From Streptomyces mobaraensis (GTDB taxonomy: Bacteria > Actinomycetota > Actinomycetes > Streptomycetales > Streptomycetaceae), in NCBI RefSeq assembly GCF_020099395.1, contig NZ_CP083590.1, forward strand, positions 7,130,001-7,194,000: a stretch of DNA of 64,000 nucleotides, given 5' to 3'. Positions 8,252 to 17,151 of the stretch are shown piece by piece; position 1 is the first letter of the stretch; each line of letters begins with the position of its first letter. Under the pieces are notes generated by a model. The model was not told the DNA's origin. It did not search any database and saw only the letters and a list, made by a program, of their open reading frames with translations. The position numbers and the translations under genes were made by a program.

Positions 8252-9466
8252 TCAGCCCTCCCGGTACACGGTGCAGCGGTATCCGTGCCGCCGGCCCGCG
8301 GCGGTCACGGTGAGGGCCGGCCCCGCGCCGGCCGGACCCTCGCCCGCGAGCGCGGCGACCAGCGCGACGAGCGGCGCGGTCGCCCGCACGTCCGCGGACA
8401 GGGCGCCGCCGGCCTGATCGCCCGCCCCGGCCGGGACGCCGGTTGCCGGGGCGCCTTCCGGCCGGCCGTGTCCCACCGGGCCATAGGCCGCCGGACCACC
8501 GCGTGCCGGGCCGTCACTCATCGGGCCGCGCGCTGTCCTGGCGCCCCTCGATGACCTGCTTCCGGCCGGATCGTCCGCTGTCAGGGCACGGCTCGCCTGT
8601 CCGTCCGGCGCCGGGGCGTTGGCCGGCCGGTCGCCCGCCGCCGGGTCGCCCGGTGCCGGTCGGCCCGTCGCGCTGCCGTGCGCTGTGAGGGTGCGGTCCG
8701 CCTCACAGTCCGCCGCCCGATCGGTCCCTGACCGGTCGTCCGCCGTCGGGCCGCCCGGCACCTGACCACCCGCCGGACCACCACCCGCCGCGACGCCGTC
8801 CGCCGCAGAGCCTTCTTCCGCCCACCCGGACCTCACCCCCACCCCCGAGCCCTCCCACCGGAACACCTCCACCGGTTCCAGCCGCCCCAGCACCCGTGCC
8901 CCCCGCGCCCCCGCCCCCGCCGCCGTCTCCAGGACGACGAAGACCGCCGCGCCCGCTACCGGCGCGCCGCCCCGGGCGCGCGCGGCGGCCGGGCTGAGGA
9001 GGTCGTAGGCGCCGCACAGGACCGGGGCGTCGTCCGCGAGCACGAGGCGGCGGCGGGCCGCCGCGAGGGCCTGGAGGCCAGCGCCCGGGCCTACGAGGGT
9101 GGCGGAGGGGCCGCGCAGGCCGTGGCGGAGGCAGATGAGTGACGTGACGCCGTGCGCGTTGAAGTAGACGAACGACTCGGGGGCCAGCGCGGACCGCGCG
9201 TCCGCGTCCAGGCGGGCGCGGATGGCCTCCGCGACGTGGCCCGAGCCGTAGAGGGAGCCGACGAAGCAGCCGGTAGCGGGCGGGAGTTCGCCTGCCAGGG
9301 CCAGCGCCCGGCCCGCCGTGGCGGCGATGCGCTCCGGGAGTTCGGCCGTCCATTTGTTCACGTCCCGGCGGCCCTCGGCGTCCGCCGCGTGAGCGCGCCA
9401 GAGCTCGGCGGTGTCGATGTCGTCCGCGAACGCGGCGGTGATCACGACATCGCTCGGGGACTCCAT
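8252..9466 (-). CDS. Truncated ketosynthase-like protein without active-site Cys
   Basis: A 404-residue protein. The first 200 residues follow the N-terminal ketosynthase fold: YFNAHGVTSLICLRHGLRGPS, then LVGPGAGLQALAAA where active enzymes have the nucleophilic Cys. Gly128 occupies that position, so it resembles chain-length-factor or KS_2-type non-catalytic partners. Residues about 215-345 are a Gly/Ala/Pro/Asp/Arg low-complexity insert with repeated GPAxxxP and TADDRxG patterns. A short C-terminal tail ends GYRCTVYREG. Its start codon overlaps the stop of the full-length ketosynthase (TGATG), which argues for a coupled heterodimer. Both catalytic His of the second KS half are missing, so it should be structural or length-determining. 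Confidence 0.7.
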   Translation of the reverse strand: MESPSDVVITAAFADDIDTAELWRAHAADAEGRRDVNKWTAELPERIAATAGRALALAGELPPATGCFVGSLYGSGHVAEAIRARLDADARSALAPESFVYFNAHGVTSLICLRHGLRGPSATLVGPGAGLQALAAARRRLVLADDAPVLCGAYDLLSPAAARARGGAPVAGAAVFVVLETAAGAGARGARVLGRLEPVEVFRWEGSGVGVRSGWAEEGSAADGVAAGGGPAGGQVPGGPTADDRSGTDRAADCEADRTLTAHGSATGRPAPGDPAAGDRPANAPAPDGQASRALTADDPAGSRSSRGARTARGPMSDGPARGGPAAYGPVGHGRPEGAPATGVPAGAGDQAGGALSADVRATAPLVALVAALAGEGPAGAGPALTVTAAGRRHGYRCTVYREG

Positions 9467-10596
9467 CACGGCCTCCGGAAGACGAGCGCGGTGTTCATCC
9501 CGCCCAGGCCGCATGACACGCTCAGCGCGGTCCGCAGATCCGGCACGGGCCGGGGGCGGTCCTCCAGGACCAGGTCGAGGTCGTCGAACGCCGGATCGAC
9601 GGGCGCCGCGCCCCATGTCGGGGTGACCGCGCGGTGGACCAGCGACAGCACGCACGTCACGGCCTCGACGGCACCCGCGCCGCCCTGGAGGTGCCAGAGC
9701 ACGCCCTTGACGCTGTTGACCGGAACCGAGGGCAGCCGGTCGCCGAACACCGCGCGCAGCGCGGCCACTTCCGCCGTGTCGCCACGCCGGGTGCCCGGCC
9801 CGTGGGCGTTGACGAAGTCCACGTCGCCGGGATCGATATGAGCGTCCGTCAGGGCCAGGCGGACGGCCAGTTCGATGCCGGCGGGGTCCGGGGCGGCGAG
9901 GTGGCCGGTGGCGTTGGTCAGGCCGCAGCCGGCCAGCACCGCCAGGACGGTCCCGGGCGCCGCCGCGTCCAGGGGCTGGAGCCGGAGCACGGCCGCGCCC
10001 TCGGAGAGGCCGATGCCCCGCCGCCGGGCGCTGAACGGCCGGCAGCCCTCCGGGCCCAGCGTCCGCAGCGAGTTGAGGCCCAGCAGGGCCAGGTCCGTCA
10101 CGGCGTCCGCGCCGCCCGCCACCGCCGCCGGGGCGTCCCCGGCGGCCACCATGTCCCGGGCCACGGCGACGGCCGCGGCGCCGGACGCCGAGGCGTTGGC
10201 GACGGTCACGGCCTCGCCGCCCAGCCCGGTCCGCTCCGCGCAGGCCGCCGCCAGGTCGCCGGGGAAGCGGCCCGGCAGGGGCGGGACCGCGCCCGGGTCC
10301 GTGGTGCCGAGGACGAGCGCGACGCGCCCGAGCCCGCCGGCGTCCAGCCCGTCGACGGCCTCCCGCACGGCGGCCCCGGCGAGGTCGAGGGCCCGCCACT
10401 CCCCGTCCCCGCCGACGGCCGACGGCACCCGGCCCGCCGCCCGCAGCGTCGCGCCGGCCACGTCGAACTCCGTGACGGGCGGCCGGTGCGCTCGCCCGCT
10501 GCCCAGCGCCTCCCACAGCGCCGGCACCCCGACGCCGCCGGGCCCGCACGAGCCCAGCCCGGTGACGGCGACCGGCCGCCGGCCCGCGCCGGTCAC
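9466..10596 (-). CDS. Beta-ketoacyl-ACP synthase with Cys-to-Ser nucleophile
   Basis: A 376-residue FabF-type ketosynthase. The alignable core NASASGAAAVAVARDMVAAG places Ser136 exactly where FabF has its catalytic Cys (TACTSG). His265 (FVNAHGPGTRRGD) and His302 (SVKGVLWHLQGGAGAVEA) are conserved. Codon tcg confirms serine. Ser-type ketosynthases exist (DpsC-like KASIII) and may acylate by another route or decarboxylate. Here the enzyme would extend an aryl-ACP once with (methyl)malonyl-ACP. The GTG start overlaps the ACP2 stop (GTGA). Length is slightly below the usual 410, with loss in surface loops rather than in the catalytic centre. Confidence 0.83.
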   Translation of the reverse strand: MTGAGRRPVAVTGLGSCGPGGVGVPALWEALGSGRAHRPPVTEFDVAGATLRAAGRVPSAVGGDGEWRALDLAGAAVREAVDGLDAGGLGRVALVLGTTDPGAVPPLPGRFPGDLAAACAERTGLGGEAVTVANASASGAAAVAVARDMVAAGDAPAAVAGGADAVTDLALLGLNSLRTLGPEGCRPFSARRRGIGLSEGAAVLRLQPLDAAAPGTVLAVLAGCGLTNATGHLAAPDPAGIELAVRLALTDAHIDPGDVDFVNAHGPGTRRGDTAEVAALRAVFGDRLPSVPVNSVKGVLWHLQGGAGAVEAVTCVLSLVHRAVTPTWGAAPVDPAFDDLDLVLEDRPRPVPDLRTALSVSCGLGGMNTALVFRRP

Positions 10597-10868
10597 CGCC
10601 GACCGCCCCGGCTGAGCGCCCGGGCCAGCGAGCCGAGGCTCGCCGACTCCAGGACGGTGTCGTCCGGCAGGGACACGCCCAACTCCTGTTCCAGTTCCCC
10701 GATCACCGAGATGAGGAGCACCGAGTCGACGCCCGCGGCCGCCAGCGGCTCGGTGTCGTCCAGCCACGGCAGGCCCGGCTCCTCGCCCAGCCGGCGCGCG
10801 AGCCCGGCCCGTACCCGCGCGAGCATCGCCTGCTGAACTTCGCCTGCCACCGCGTCGTCCGCCGTCAC
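10593..10868 (-). CDS. Acyl carrier protein 2
   Basis: A 91-residue acyl carrier protein. Ser49 in AAAGVDSVLLIS is the phosphopantetheine site (GVDS instead of GMDS in the other ACP). The GTG start overlaps the aminotransferase stop by 4 bases and its own stop overlaps the ketosynthase start, so it is translated in fixed ratio with the ketosynthase. The low identity to ACP1 suggests it carries the extender or the beta-keto intermediate rather than the starter. The fold prediction is secure; the division of labour is inferred. Confidence 0.9.
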   Translation of the reverse strand: MTADDAVAGEVQQAMLARVRAGLARRLGEEPGLPWLDDTEPLAAAGVDSVLLISVIGELEQELGVSLPDDTVLESASLGSLARALSRGGRR

Positions 10869-12181
10869 GCCGCCTCCGCCGCGACCCGGAACGCCTCGTC
10901 GCAGGCGGCCAGGGTGTGGTCGAGGTCCGCGTCCGTGGTGGCGGCGCAGACGAACCAGTGGTGGGTGGGGTGCAGCAGCACGCCCCGGCGGGTCGTCTCC
11001 GTGAAGAACGCGTCCTGGAGCACCCGGGACCGGCCGGGATCCGGGTGCTCGAAGGTCAGGAACGGCATCTGCGGCACCCCGCGCACCCGGGCCGGCACCC
11101 CGTGCCGCCGCGCCAGCCCGGCCAGCCCCTCCTGCAGCCGTGTCCCGAGCGTCCGCACCCGCTCCAGGAGCGTCCCGTCCGCCAGCCGGTCCATCGTCGC
11201 CAACGCGGCGGCCATCGCCACGGTGTTGGAGTAGAACGTGGACGAGATGTGCGTCCGGCCTACCATGGCCATCACGTCGGCCCGGCCCGTCAGCGCCGAC
11301 ACCGCCCAGCCGTTCGCCATCGCCTTGCTGAACGTCGCCAGGTCGGCCCGGACGCCGTACAGCTCCTGCGCCCCGCCGAGGGCCACCCGGAACCCGGACC
11401 GCATCTCGTCGAAGACCGCCAGCGCGCCGTGCTCGTGCGCGAGGTCGACGGCACCCTGGAGGAAACCCGGTGCGGGGGCGTCGAGTTCGAAGGGCATCAG
11501 CAGCAGGCAGGCCACCTCGCCGGGGTGGCGCCGGAAGGCCTCGCGCAGGCTGTCCAGGTCGTTGTACCGGAAGGTGTCGACCTGCGTCCGGACGGTGTCC
11601 GGGATGCCGCCCGGCCGCTGTGCCGCCCAGTCGTGCCACCCGTTGTAGCCCCAGCGCACGACCCGGTCCCGCCCGGTGAACGCGCGGGACAGGCGCACGG
11701 CCGCGCTGGTGGCGTCGGAGCCGGTCTTGAGCAGGAACACCCGTTCCGCGCCCGGGATCACCTGGACCAGCCGCTCGGCCAGCTCGATCTGTGTCCGCTT
11801 GCGGAGGGTGATCGAGAAACCTTCCTCGATCTCCCGGAGGGCGGCCTCGGTCACCGCCGGGTCGGCGTGGCCGAGGATGATCGTGCCGTAGGCGAGGATG
11901 TAGTCCAGGTACTCGTTGCCGTCGGCGTCCCAGACGCGGGCGCCCCGGGCCCGTTCGCCGTAGACGGGGTAGGCACCGTCGACCAGCCGGTCGCGTTCGA
12001 TGACGTAGTCCTTCTCCGACAGCGTCGCGTCCACGAGCCGGCCGCGGGCGAGCAGCTTCGCCGAGTTGTCGAGCCGGAGGGCTCCGGGCGGGTCCGCCGG
12101 GCCCGTTGAGGCCGTTGAACCTGTTGAGCTCGTTGAGTCCCTTGAGCCCGTTGAGTCCCTTGAGTTCGTCGGGTCGGTCAC
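10865..12181 (-). CDS. Class III aminotransferase (GSA-aminotransferase-like)
   Basis: A 438-residue PLP enzyme. LKTGSDATSAAVRLSRA near the phosphate-binding region, FDEMRSGFR (Asp binding PLP N1) and ATFSKAMANGW (Schiff-base Lys) identify the glutamate-1-semialdehyde-aminotransferase branch. The GTG at 12181 was chosen for its GGAGGGG ribosome-binding site 8 bases upstream. The first 30 residues are a Ser/Thr/Asp/Arg repeat tract unlike the family and encoded by a 9-base near-repeat. In this cluster a role in aminating a keto-cyclitol, after the Gfo/Idh dehydrogenase, fits best; amination of a keto-sugar is the alternative. Confidence 0.85.
   Translation of the reverse strand: MTDPTNSRDSTGSRDSTSSTGSTASTGPADPPGALRLDNSAKLLARGRLVDATLSEKDYVIERDRLVDGAYPVYGERARGARVWDADGNEYLDYILAYGTIILGHADPAVTEAALREIEEGFSITLRKRTQIELAERLVQVIPGAERVFLLKTGSDATSAAVRLSRAFTGRDRVVRWGYNGWHDWAAQRPGGIPDTVRTQVDTFRYNDLDSLREAFRRHPGEVACLLLMPFELDAPAPGFLQGAVDLAHEHGALAVFDEMRSGFRVALGGAQELYGVRADLATFSKAMANGWAVSALTGRADVMAMVGRTHISSTFYSNTVAMAAALATMDRLADGTLLERVRTLGTRLQEGLAGLARRHGVPARVRGVPQMPFLTFEHPDPGRSRVLQDAFFTETTRRGVLLHPTHHWFVCAATTDADLDHTLAACDEAFRVAAEAA
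12078..12170 (-). repeat. 9-base near-repeats encoding a Ser/Thr-rich N-terminal tail
   Basis: Variants of the 9-base pattern cccgttgag/tcccttgag recur about eight times over 12100-12170 (plus strand). They lie in frame in the aminotransferase N-terminus and encode repeated SRDST/STGST units. The aligned family begins only after them, so this tail appears to be a recent in-frame expansion. It is disordered by composition. Confidence 0.7.
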
Positions 12182-12339
12182 GGCGTGCTCCCCTCCGCGG
12201 CCGGTCGTCCGCTGTCCGTCCGGCCCGCTCGTCGTGTCGCCTGGTCCGTCGCCTGGTGCGTCGCTTGTGCCGCCGCGTCCGTCCGCCGCGTCCGTCGTGT
12301 CCGCCGGCCCGGCCGTGCTCACCGCCGGCCCCACCCCGC

Positions 12340-14079
12340 TCACCGGCGGCCCGGCCCGGGCCGGGCGCCGCGGACGAGCCGGCCGGGCAGCGCCCCCGTC
12401 GGCTCCCCGTCGCGGAACGTGATCTCGCCCGCGACGACCGTCGCCGCGTACCCGTCCGCCTTCTGGATCAGGCGCCCGCCGCCCGCCGGAAGGTCGTGGA
12501 CGAACTCCGGCGAGCGCAGCGCGAGCCGCTCGAAGTCGATGACGTTGAGGTCCGCCCGGTAGCCGGGCCGCAGCAGCCCGCGGTCCCGCAGCCCGTACAG
12601 CCGCGCGGGCTCCCATGTCTGCTTCCGGACGACGAACTCCAGTGGCAGCCGGTCCCCCCGGCTGCGGTCGCGCGCCCAGTGCGTGAGCATCGACGTGGGG
12701 GTGCTGGCGTCGCAGATGAGCCGGCAGTGCGCGCCGGCGTCGCTCAGGCCGAGGACGGCCTGGGGGTGGAGCAGCATCTCGCGGATCGGTTCGAGCGTGT
12801 ACTCGGCGTAGCCCAGCAGCGGCCGGAAGATCATGCCGCTGGTCTCCTCGGAGGTGAGGAAGTCGTAGATCAGGGCCTCGGGGTCGCGCCCGAGGCGGCG
12901 GGCGAGGGCGTCGAACGACCGGTCGGCGGCGGGCTCGTAGTCCGGCCCGGTCGCGTCCATCGGGAAGTGGCGCGCGTAGCCCTGGGGGAACAGCGCCGAG
13001 CGGGGGTCGGCGTTCTCCGGCGTCTCGCCGAGGACGCGTGCGCGCAGCGCCGGGTCGCGCATCGCCGCCCGGCGCTCGGGCGCGGGCAGGTGCGCGATCC
13101 GCTTGTAGGACGGGCGTTTATGGAACGGGTGGGTGGAGTCCAGGCTGATGACGACGCCGAACGGGCGCCCGGCCACCTGCGGGTGCAGGTCCGCGCCGTC
13201 CCGTACCGCGTCCTCCGCGATCTGGAGCAACTCCCGCCATCCGGCGGGGTTGTTGTCGTTCTGGAAGAGGCCGAACGTCACCGGCCGCCCGACCGCCGCC
13301 GACAGCCGTCGCATCCAGGTGATCTCGCCGAGCGGGTCGTCGACCTTCTCGCCGCCCGCGCCCAGCGGTACGAGCTGGAAGACGCCGGTGCCGGCCGCGC
13401 CGAGCACCCCGCCCAGGGCGAACAGCTCCTCCTCGGCGGCGAAGGTGCCGGGCACCGGGTCGCCGGTGATGGCGAGGTGGGTGAGGGTGCGGGAGGTGGA
13501 GAGGCCGAGGGCGCCGGCCTCGATCCCCTCGCGGGCGAGCGCGCACATCCGCCGCAGGTCGTCCTCGGTCGGCGGCTCGTTCGCGGCGCCCCGGTCGCCC
13601 ATCACGTACGCCCGCAGCGCGCCGTGCGGGACCTGCGCGGCGACGTCCAGGACGCGCGGGACGCGCTCCACCGCGTCGAGGTACTCGGGGAACGTCTCCC
13701 ACTGCCAGGTGATGCCCTCGGACAGCGAGGCGCCCGGGATGTCCTCGACGCCCTCCATCAGCCCGACGAGCCAGTCGTGCCGGTCCGGGCGGGCGGGCGC
13801 GAAGCCGACCCCGCAGTTGCCCATCACCACCGAGGTGACGCCGTGCCAGCAACTGGGCGTGAGCAGCGGGTCCCAGCTGACCTGCCCGTCGAAGTGGGTG
13901 TGGATGTCGACGAAGCCGGGGGTGACGATCCGGCCGCCGGCGTCGAGCTCCGTCCGGCCCCGGTCCGGCACCCGGCCGACCCGGGTGATCACACCCCCGT
14001 CGACGGCGACGTCGGCGCGGCGGGCGGGGATGCCGGATCCGTCGTACAGCGTGCCGTCGCGGACGATCAGGTCGTGCAT
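12340..14079 (-). CDS. Metal-dependent amidohydrolase (N-acyl-D-amino-acid deacylase-like)
   Basis: A 579-residue member of the amidohydrolase superfamily. [15 protein letters not shown] opens the small beta-domain, [13 protein letters not shown] carries the metal-binding HxH, a long TIM barrel follows, and [11 protein letters not shown] supplies the late metal/catalytic Asp. It resembles D-aminoacylases and the so-called amidohydrolase 3 group. In the hygromycin A pathway, from memory, a metallo-dependent hydrolase next to methyltransferase and aminotransferase genes is assigned to formation of the cyclitol methylene bridge; a deacylation step is the conventional alternative. The start has GAGGAGG about 10 bases upstream and overlaps the FkbM gene by 13 bases. 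A 158-base gap follows before the aminotransferase. Confidence 0.8.
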   Translation of the reverse strand: MHDLIVRDGTLYDGSGIPARRADVAVDGGVITRVGRVPDRGRTELDAGGRIVTPGFVDIHTHFDGQVSWDPLLTPSCWHGVTSVVMGNCGVGFAPARPDRHDWLVGLMEGVEDIPGASLSEGITWQWETFPEYLDAVERVPRVLDVAAQVPHGALRAYVMGDRGAANEPPTEDDLRRMCALAREGIEAGALGLSTSRTLTHLAITGDPVPGTFAAEEELFALGGVLGAAGTGVFQLVPLGAGGEKVDDPLGEITWMRRLSAAVGRPVTFGLFQNDNNPAGWRELLQIAEDAVRDGADLHPQVAGRPFGVVISLDSTHPFHKRPSYKRIAHLPAPERRAAMRDPALRARVLGETPENADPRSALFPQGYARHFPMDATGPDYEPAADRSFDALARRLGRDPEALIYDFLTSEETSGMIFRPLLGYAEYTLEPIREMLLHPQAVLGLSDAGAHCRLICDASTPTSMLTHWARDRSRGDRLPLEFVVRKQTWEPARLYGLRDRGLLRPGYRADLNVIDFERLALRSPEFVHDLPAGGGRLIQKADGYAATVVAGEITFRDGEPTGALPGRLVRGARPGPGRR

Positions 14080-15011
14080 GGGGGGCCGGCCTCCTCGCGC
14101 GGTGCGAGCCGGTGGCCCGCGGGGGCGAACAGCAGGTTCTCGTACGCGTAGTGGTCCCGTGGCCGGTGCGGCACGGGGGTGCCGGCGCGCAGCTCCCACG
14201 GCGCGTAGCCGGCGGCCGTCAGGGTGTCGACGAGCGTGCGGCTGGGCGGCGCGCCCGCCACCTCCAGGTCGCCCACCTCCAGCGAGACGACGGGCCGCGG
14301 CCCGGTCAGCAGGCCGCGCATCCCGGCCAGGACGTGCGCCTCCGCGCTCTCCGCGTCGATCTTCACCAGGTCCGGGGCAAGCCCCTCGGCGCGGACGTAG
14401 TCGTCGAGGGCGACCGTCTCGGCGGTGAACGGGTCGGACGGGATCCGGGCCCGGACGGCCTCGGGGAGGCGGGCCTCGAACGCCGAGTTGTAGGCGCTGT
14501 AGCCGAGGCCGTGGTCGTAGAGGACCAGTTCGTCGTGGCGCGACCAGACCGCCGCCGGCACCACCCGGGCCTGCGGGAAGCGGCCGGCGTTCCGCCGCAG
14601 GACGGTGAGCGTGGACGGCGTCGGCTCGAAGGCCCGGACCGTCCCGCCGGGGCCGACCAGGGCGGCGGCGAGCACGGTGTAGTAGCCGATGTGCGCGCCG
14701 ACGTCGAGCACCGTCGCGCCGGGGCGCAGATGGGACAGGAGGAAGGCGGTGAGGTCGTAGTCGACGAAGCCGCGGCGGTGGAGGGCGACGGAGACCTCCT
14801 CGGGCAGCGCGATCGTCATCTCCTGGCCCCAGAAGGTGCGGGCGGCCGAGGGCCGCCCCTCGCCGCGGTGCCGCCGCCGGCGCAGCGCGCGGGTGCTGGG
14901 GTACGTCGTCCGGACCGGGTGGCGCAGGCGCTGTGCGAGCCCGCGGAGCCCGGTCGTGCGCGCGCGCCGGTCGAGGGCGGCCCGCCAGGCGGTCCGGTCG
15001 GTGGTGGTCAT
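14067..15011 (-). CDS. FkbM-family methyltransferase
   Basis: A 314-residue SAM-dependent methyltransferase. [18 protein letters not shown] (about 93-110) is motif [11 protein letters not shown] is the acidic motif II that holds SAM ribose, and LDDYV...[19 protein letters not shown] is the FkbM signature block. The family O-methylates sugars, cyclitols and hydroxyl groups of natural products. Within this operon a cyclitol or sugar hydroxyl is the likely target. It overlaps the GDP-mannose dehydratase by 4 bases and the amidohydrolase by 13 bases. An arginine-rich 60-residue N-terminal extension precedes the fold. Confidence 0.85.
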   Translation of the reverse strand: MTTTDRTAWRAALDRRARTTGLRGLAQRLRHPVRTTYPSTRALRRRRHRGEGRPSAARTFWGQEMTIALPEEVSVALHRRGFVDYDLTAFLLSHLRPGATVLDVGAHIGYYTVLAAALVGPGGTVRAFEPTPSTLTVLRRNAGRFPQARVVPAAVWSRHDELVLYDHGLGYSAYNSAFEARLPEAVRARIPSDPFTAETVALDDYVRAEGLAPDLVKIDAESAEAHVLAGMRGLLTGPRPVVSLEVGDLEVAGAPPSRTLVDTLTAAGYAPWELRAGTPVPHRPRDHYAYENLLFAPAGHRLAPREEAGPPCTT

Positions 15012-16096
15012 GGGCCTGGCCGCTCCAAGTCCTGGGCGTACGCGGGGGATTCGGGCCGTTCGTGGTGGTCCGGGGGTTCGGTCACCGGTATCGGCGTCCC
15101 GGGCTCGCGGCGGTCCGCGGCCAGCCCGGCCAGCTCGGCGTCCACCATGATCTGGGCGAGCCGGCGCACCGGCGTCCGCGCGGTCCAGCCGAACGCCCGG
15201 CGCGCCTTGCCCGCGTCACCGACCAGGGCGTCGACCTCCGTCGGGCGCAGGTACGCCTCGTCGTGGCGCACATGGCGGCGCCAGTCGAGGCCGACGTGGG
15301 AGAAGCAGTGCCCGGCGAACTCCCGCACGGTCGAGCCGACCCCGGTGGCCAGCACGTAGTCGTCCGGGCGGTCGAGTTGGAGCATCCGCCACATGCCCTC
15401 GACGTACTCGGGGGCGTACCCCCAGTCGCGGACGGCGTCGAGGTTGCCGAGGTAGAGGTGCTTCTCCAGGCCGGCCTTGATGCGGGCAGCGGCCCGGGCG
15501 ATCTTACGGGTCACGAAGGTCTCGCCGCGGCGGGGCGACTCGTGGTTGAAGAGGATGCCGTTGACGGCGAACAGCCCGTACGCCTCACGGTAGTTGCGGG
15601 TCATCCAGTAGCCGTAGAGCTTGGCGGCGGCGTACGGGCTGCGCGGCCGGAAGGCGGTCCGCTCGTCCTGTGGCGGCGGCGCGGCGCCGAAGATCTCGGA
15701 CGACGACGCCTGGTAGTAGCGGATGTCCCGGTCCCGGGAGGTCATGAGGACGGCCTCCAGCAGCCGGGTGGTGCCCATGCCGGTGATGTCGCCGGTGTTC
15801 TCCGGTTCGTCGAAGCTCACCCGGACGTGCGACTGGGCGGCCAGGTGGTACACCTCGTCGGGCCGGATCCGGCCGAGCAGCGTCACCAGGCGGCTGGCGT
15901 CGCGTACGTCGCCGTAGTGCAGGATCAGCCGCCGCCCGGCGTCGTGCGGGTCGCGGTAGATGTGGTCCAGGCGGCGGGTGTTGAAGGTCGAGCTGCGGCG
16001 GACGATGCCGTGGACCTCATAGCCCTTGTCCAGCAGCAGGTCGGCGAGGTACGAACCGTCCTGGCCGGTGATGCCGGTGATCAGCGCCCGCTTCAC
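15008..16096 (-). CDS. gmd: GDP-mannose 4,6-dehydratase
   Basis: A 362-residue extended [22 protein letters not shown] at 4-22 is the hallmark cofactor loop of Gmd; [35 protein letters not shown] and [10 protein letters not shown] (catalytic Tyr and Lys) follow, with [16 protein letters not shown] in the substrate half. It converts GDP-D-mannose to GDP-4-keto-6-deoxy-D-mannose, the precursor of GDP-fucose-type sugars. It therefore supplies the deoxyhexose for the glycosyltransferase and, by inference, for the mutase-like protein at the left edge. It is extended at the C-terminus by about 25 low-complexity residues and lies 58 bases after the chorismate-lyase-like gene. Confidence 0.95.
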   Translation of the reverse strand: MKRALITGITGQDGSYLADLLLDKGYEVHGIVRRSSTFNTRRLDHIYRDPHDAGRRLILHYGDVRDASRLVTLLGRIRPDEVYHLAAQSHVRVSFDEPENTGDITGMGTTRLLEAVLMTSRDRDIRYYQASSSEIFGAAPPPQDERTAFRPRSPYAAAKLYGYWMTRNYREAYGLFAVNGILFNHESPRRGETFVTRKIARAAARIKAGLEKHLYLGNLDAVRDWGYAPEYVEGMWRMLQLDRPDDYVLATGVGSTVREFAGHCFSHVGLDWRRHVRHDEAYLRPTEVDALVGDAGKARRAFGWTARTPVRRLAQIMVDAELAGLAADRREPGTPIPVTEPPDHHERPESPAYAQDLERPGP

Positions 16097-16154
16097 GGCG
16101 TTCCCCCCGGGGCCTGCCGGCCGGGCGGCGTGCCGCGTCCGGCCGCCGGATCCG

Positions 16155-16691
16155 TCATGTCGCCGCTCCGTCCTGCTCCGGGGGTACGGGCTCCAGGGGC
16201 ACGTACCGGGGGTTGAACCGCTCGTGGACGTACACCCGTCCGGCGCCGCCGCACTCGATGACGTACTCCTTGCTGACGCACGCGGGTGCCGTCCCGCCCA
16301 GCGGCCAGACGCCGCGCGACACGGCGATCGGCTCCCGGGTCAGCGACAGGCCCATGGCCTTGAGGTAGGGGCCCAGTAACTCGTCGTCCGGCGGCACCAG
16401 TTGGCCGCACCGCCGGGCCGCGATCACGACGCGGTTGACGCTGATGACGTCCAGGGCCGGGGTGAGGATCCGCGACCGCCGGTCGACCACCAGGGCGTCG
16501 GGCGCGGCCCCCAGGACGTCGCACCCGATGTGCCGGACGCGGGCGGCGCGCACCTGCCGCTGGTGGTCGACGCGTACGCGCAGCCGTTCGCCGACGAGGG
16601 CGTCGAGCAGCACCGTCGTGGAGCCGTCCGCGCACACGAGCATCCTCGTCTGCGGTGGTGCCGAGGAGAATTCCCCGAGCCGTTCGGTCAT
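16155..16691 (-). CDS. Chorismate lyase-like protein (DUF98/UbiC fold)
   Basis: A 178-residue protein. [20 protein letters not shown] at 17-36 and the spaced Arg-rich strands match the DUF98/UbiC-like fold, in which chorismate is split to 4-hydroxybenzoate and pyruvate. [21 protein letters not shown] and the C-terminal [21 protein letters not shown] fit the same family. It is the first gene of the leftward operon and stands divergent from a 4-hydroxybenzoate hydroxylase, so the functional assignment (supply of 4-hydroxybenzoate) is strongly supported by its neighbour. The ATG has a GGTGGTGAG ribosome-binding site. A regulatory UTRA-type relative is the alternative, but no DNA-binding domain is present. 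Confidence 0.78.
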   Translation of the reverse strand: MTERLGEFSSAPPQTRMLVCADGSTTVLLDALVGERLRVRVDHQRQVRAARVRHIGCDVLGAAPDALVVDRRSRILTPALDVISVNRVVIAARRCGQLVPPDDELLGPYLKAMGLSLTREPIAVSRGVWPLGGTAPACVSKEYVIECGGAGRVYVHERFNPRYVPLEPVPPEQDGAAT

Positions 16692-16699
16692 CTCACCAC

Positions 16700-16730
16700 C
16701 GCTTCATGACATACATATAAAAGACCGGAA
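16700..16730 (-). promoter_or_regulatory. Probable promoter of the biosynthetic operon
   Basis: A short AT-rich island (rare in this region) reads TATATGTATG on the minus strand at about 16710-16719, placing a candidate -10 about 15 bases before the expected transcript start and about 25 bases before the chorismate-lyase-like ATG. No clear -35 is seen, as is common for activator-dependent promoters. Because the next 16 kb of genes run the same way with overlaps, it may drive much of the cluster. Confidence 0.45.
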
Positions 16731-16981
16731 CCCGGGAATGCCGGCCGAAGAATGCATCTTCGGACAATCAGGTGCCAAGCAGGCTATGAGGCCGGGAAGC
16801 GGACGGTCAAGCGGCGCCCGATCGCGCAAACTTGTGCGGTCGCACGCCCCCGGGGCGACGGCGGTGCGGATTCGCTCCGGTCGCCCGGTCTTTCCCTGAG
16901 GCGTCCGCTTCTGCTTTCCTGGAAAGGGGGTTCGCGGTGCGCCGCGGGTCTCGTCGGGATGGCGGGGGAGAACCGACACCG

Positions 16982-17030
16982 TCGGGGCGCTGTCGGGGGT
17001 ATCGGGGGGATATCGAGGGGTTATCGAGGG
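16982..17030. promoter_or_regulatory. SARP-type direct heptamer array
   Basis: Five copies of TCGGGGN/TCGAGGG begin at 16982, 16993, 17002, 17013 and 17024, spaced 11, 9, 11 and 11 bases. Streptomyces antibiotic regulatory proteins bind TCGAGNN-type heptamers repeated every 11 bases. The array lies in the 460-base divergent region between the chorismate-lyase-like gene and pobA, nearer pobA. No SARP gene is in the window, so it should lie to the left or elsewhere. Confidence 0.65.
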
Positions 17031-17066
17031 GGAAGGAAACGTGCGCGGTCGTCTTGTGCGTTTTGC

Positions 17067-17076
17067 TGATTAATCA
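17067..17076. promoter_or_regulatory. AT-rich palindrome TGATTAATCA upstream of pobA
   Basis: A perfect 10-base palindrome about 75 bases before the pobA start, 37 bases after the SARP-like array. It could include the -10 of the pobA promoter or a repressor half-site. It stands out as the only AT-rich stretch on that side of the divergent region. Confidence 0.35.
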
Positions 17077-17151
17077 AGGTGGTAGGGGAAAGCGGTTCCG
17101 CGTACCACCGCTCGCGGAAAGCCACCCGGCCGGCACCGGAAAGGACGCCCC

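Noticed and set aside
9152..10836. Large plus-strand open frames opposite the ketosynthase genes
   Set aside because: They are mirror-frame shadows with no codon bias of their own and no conserved sequence.
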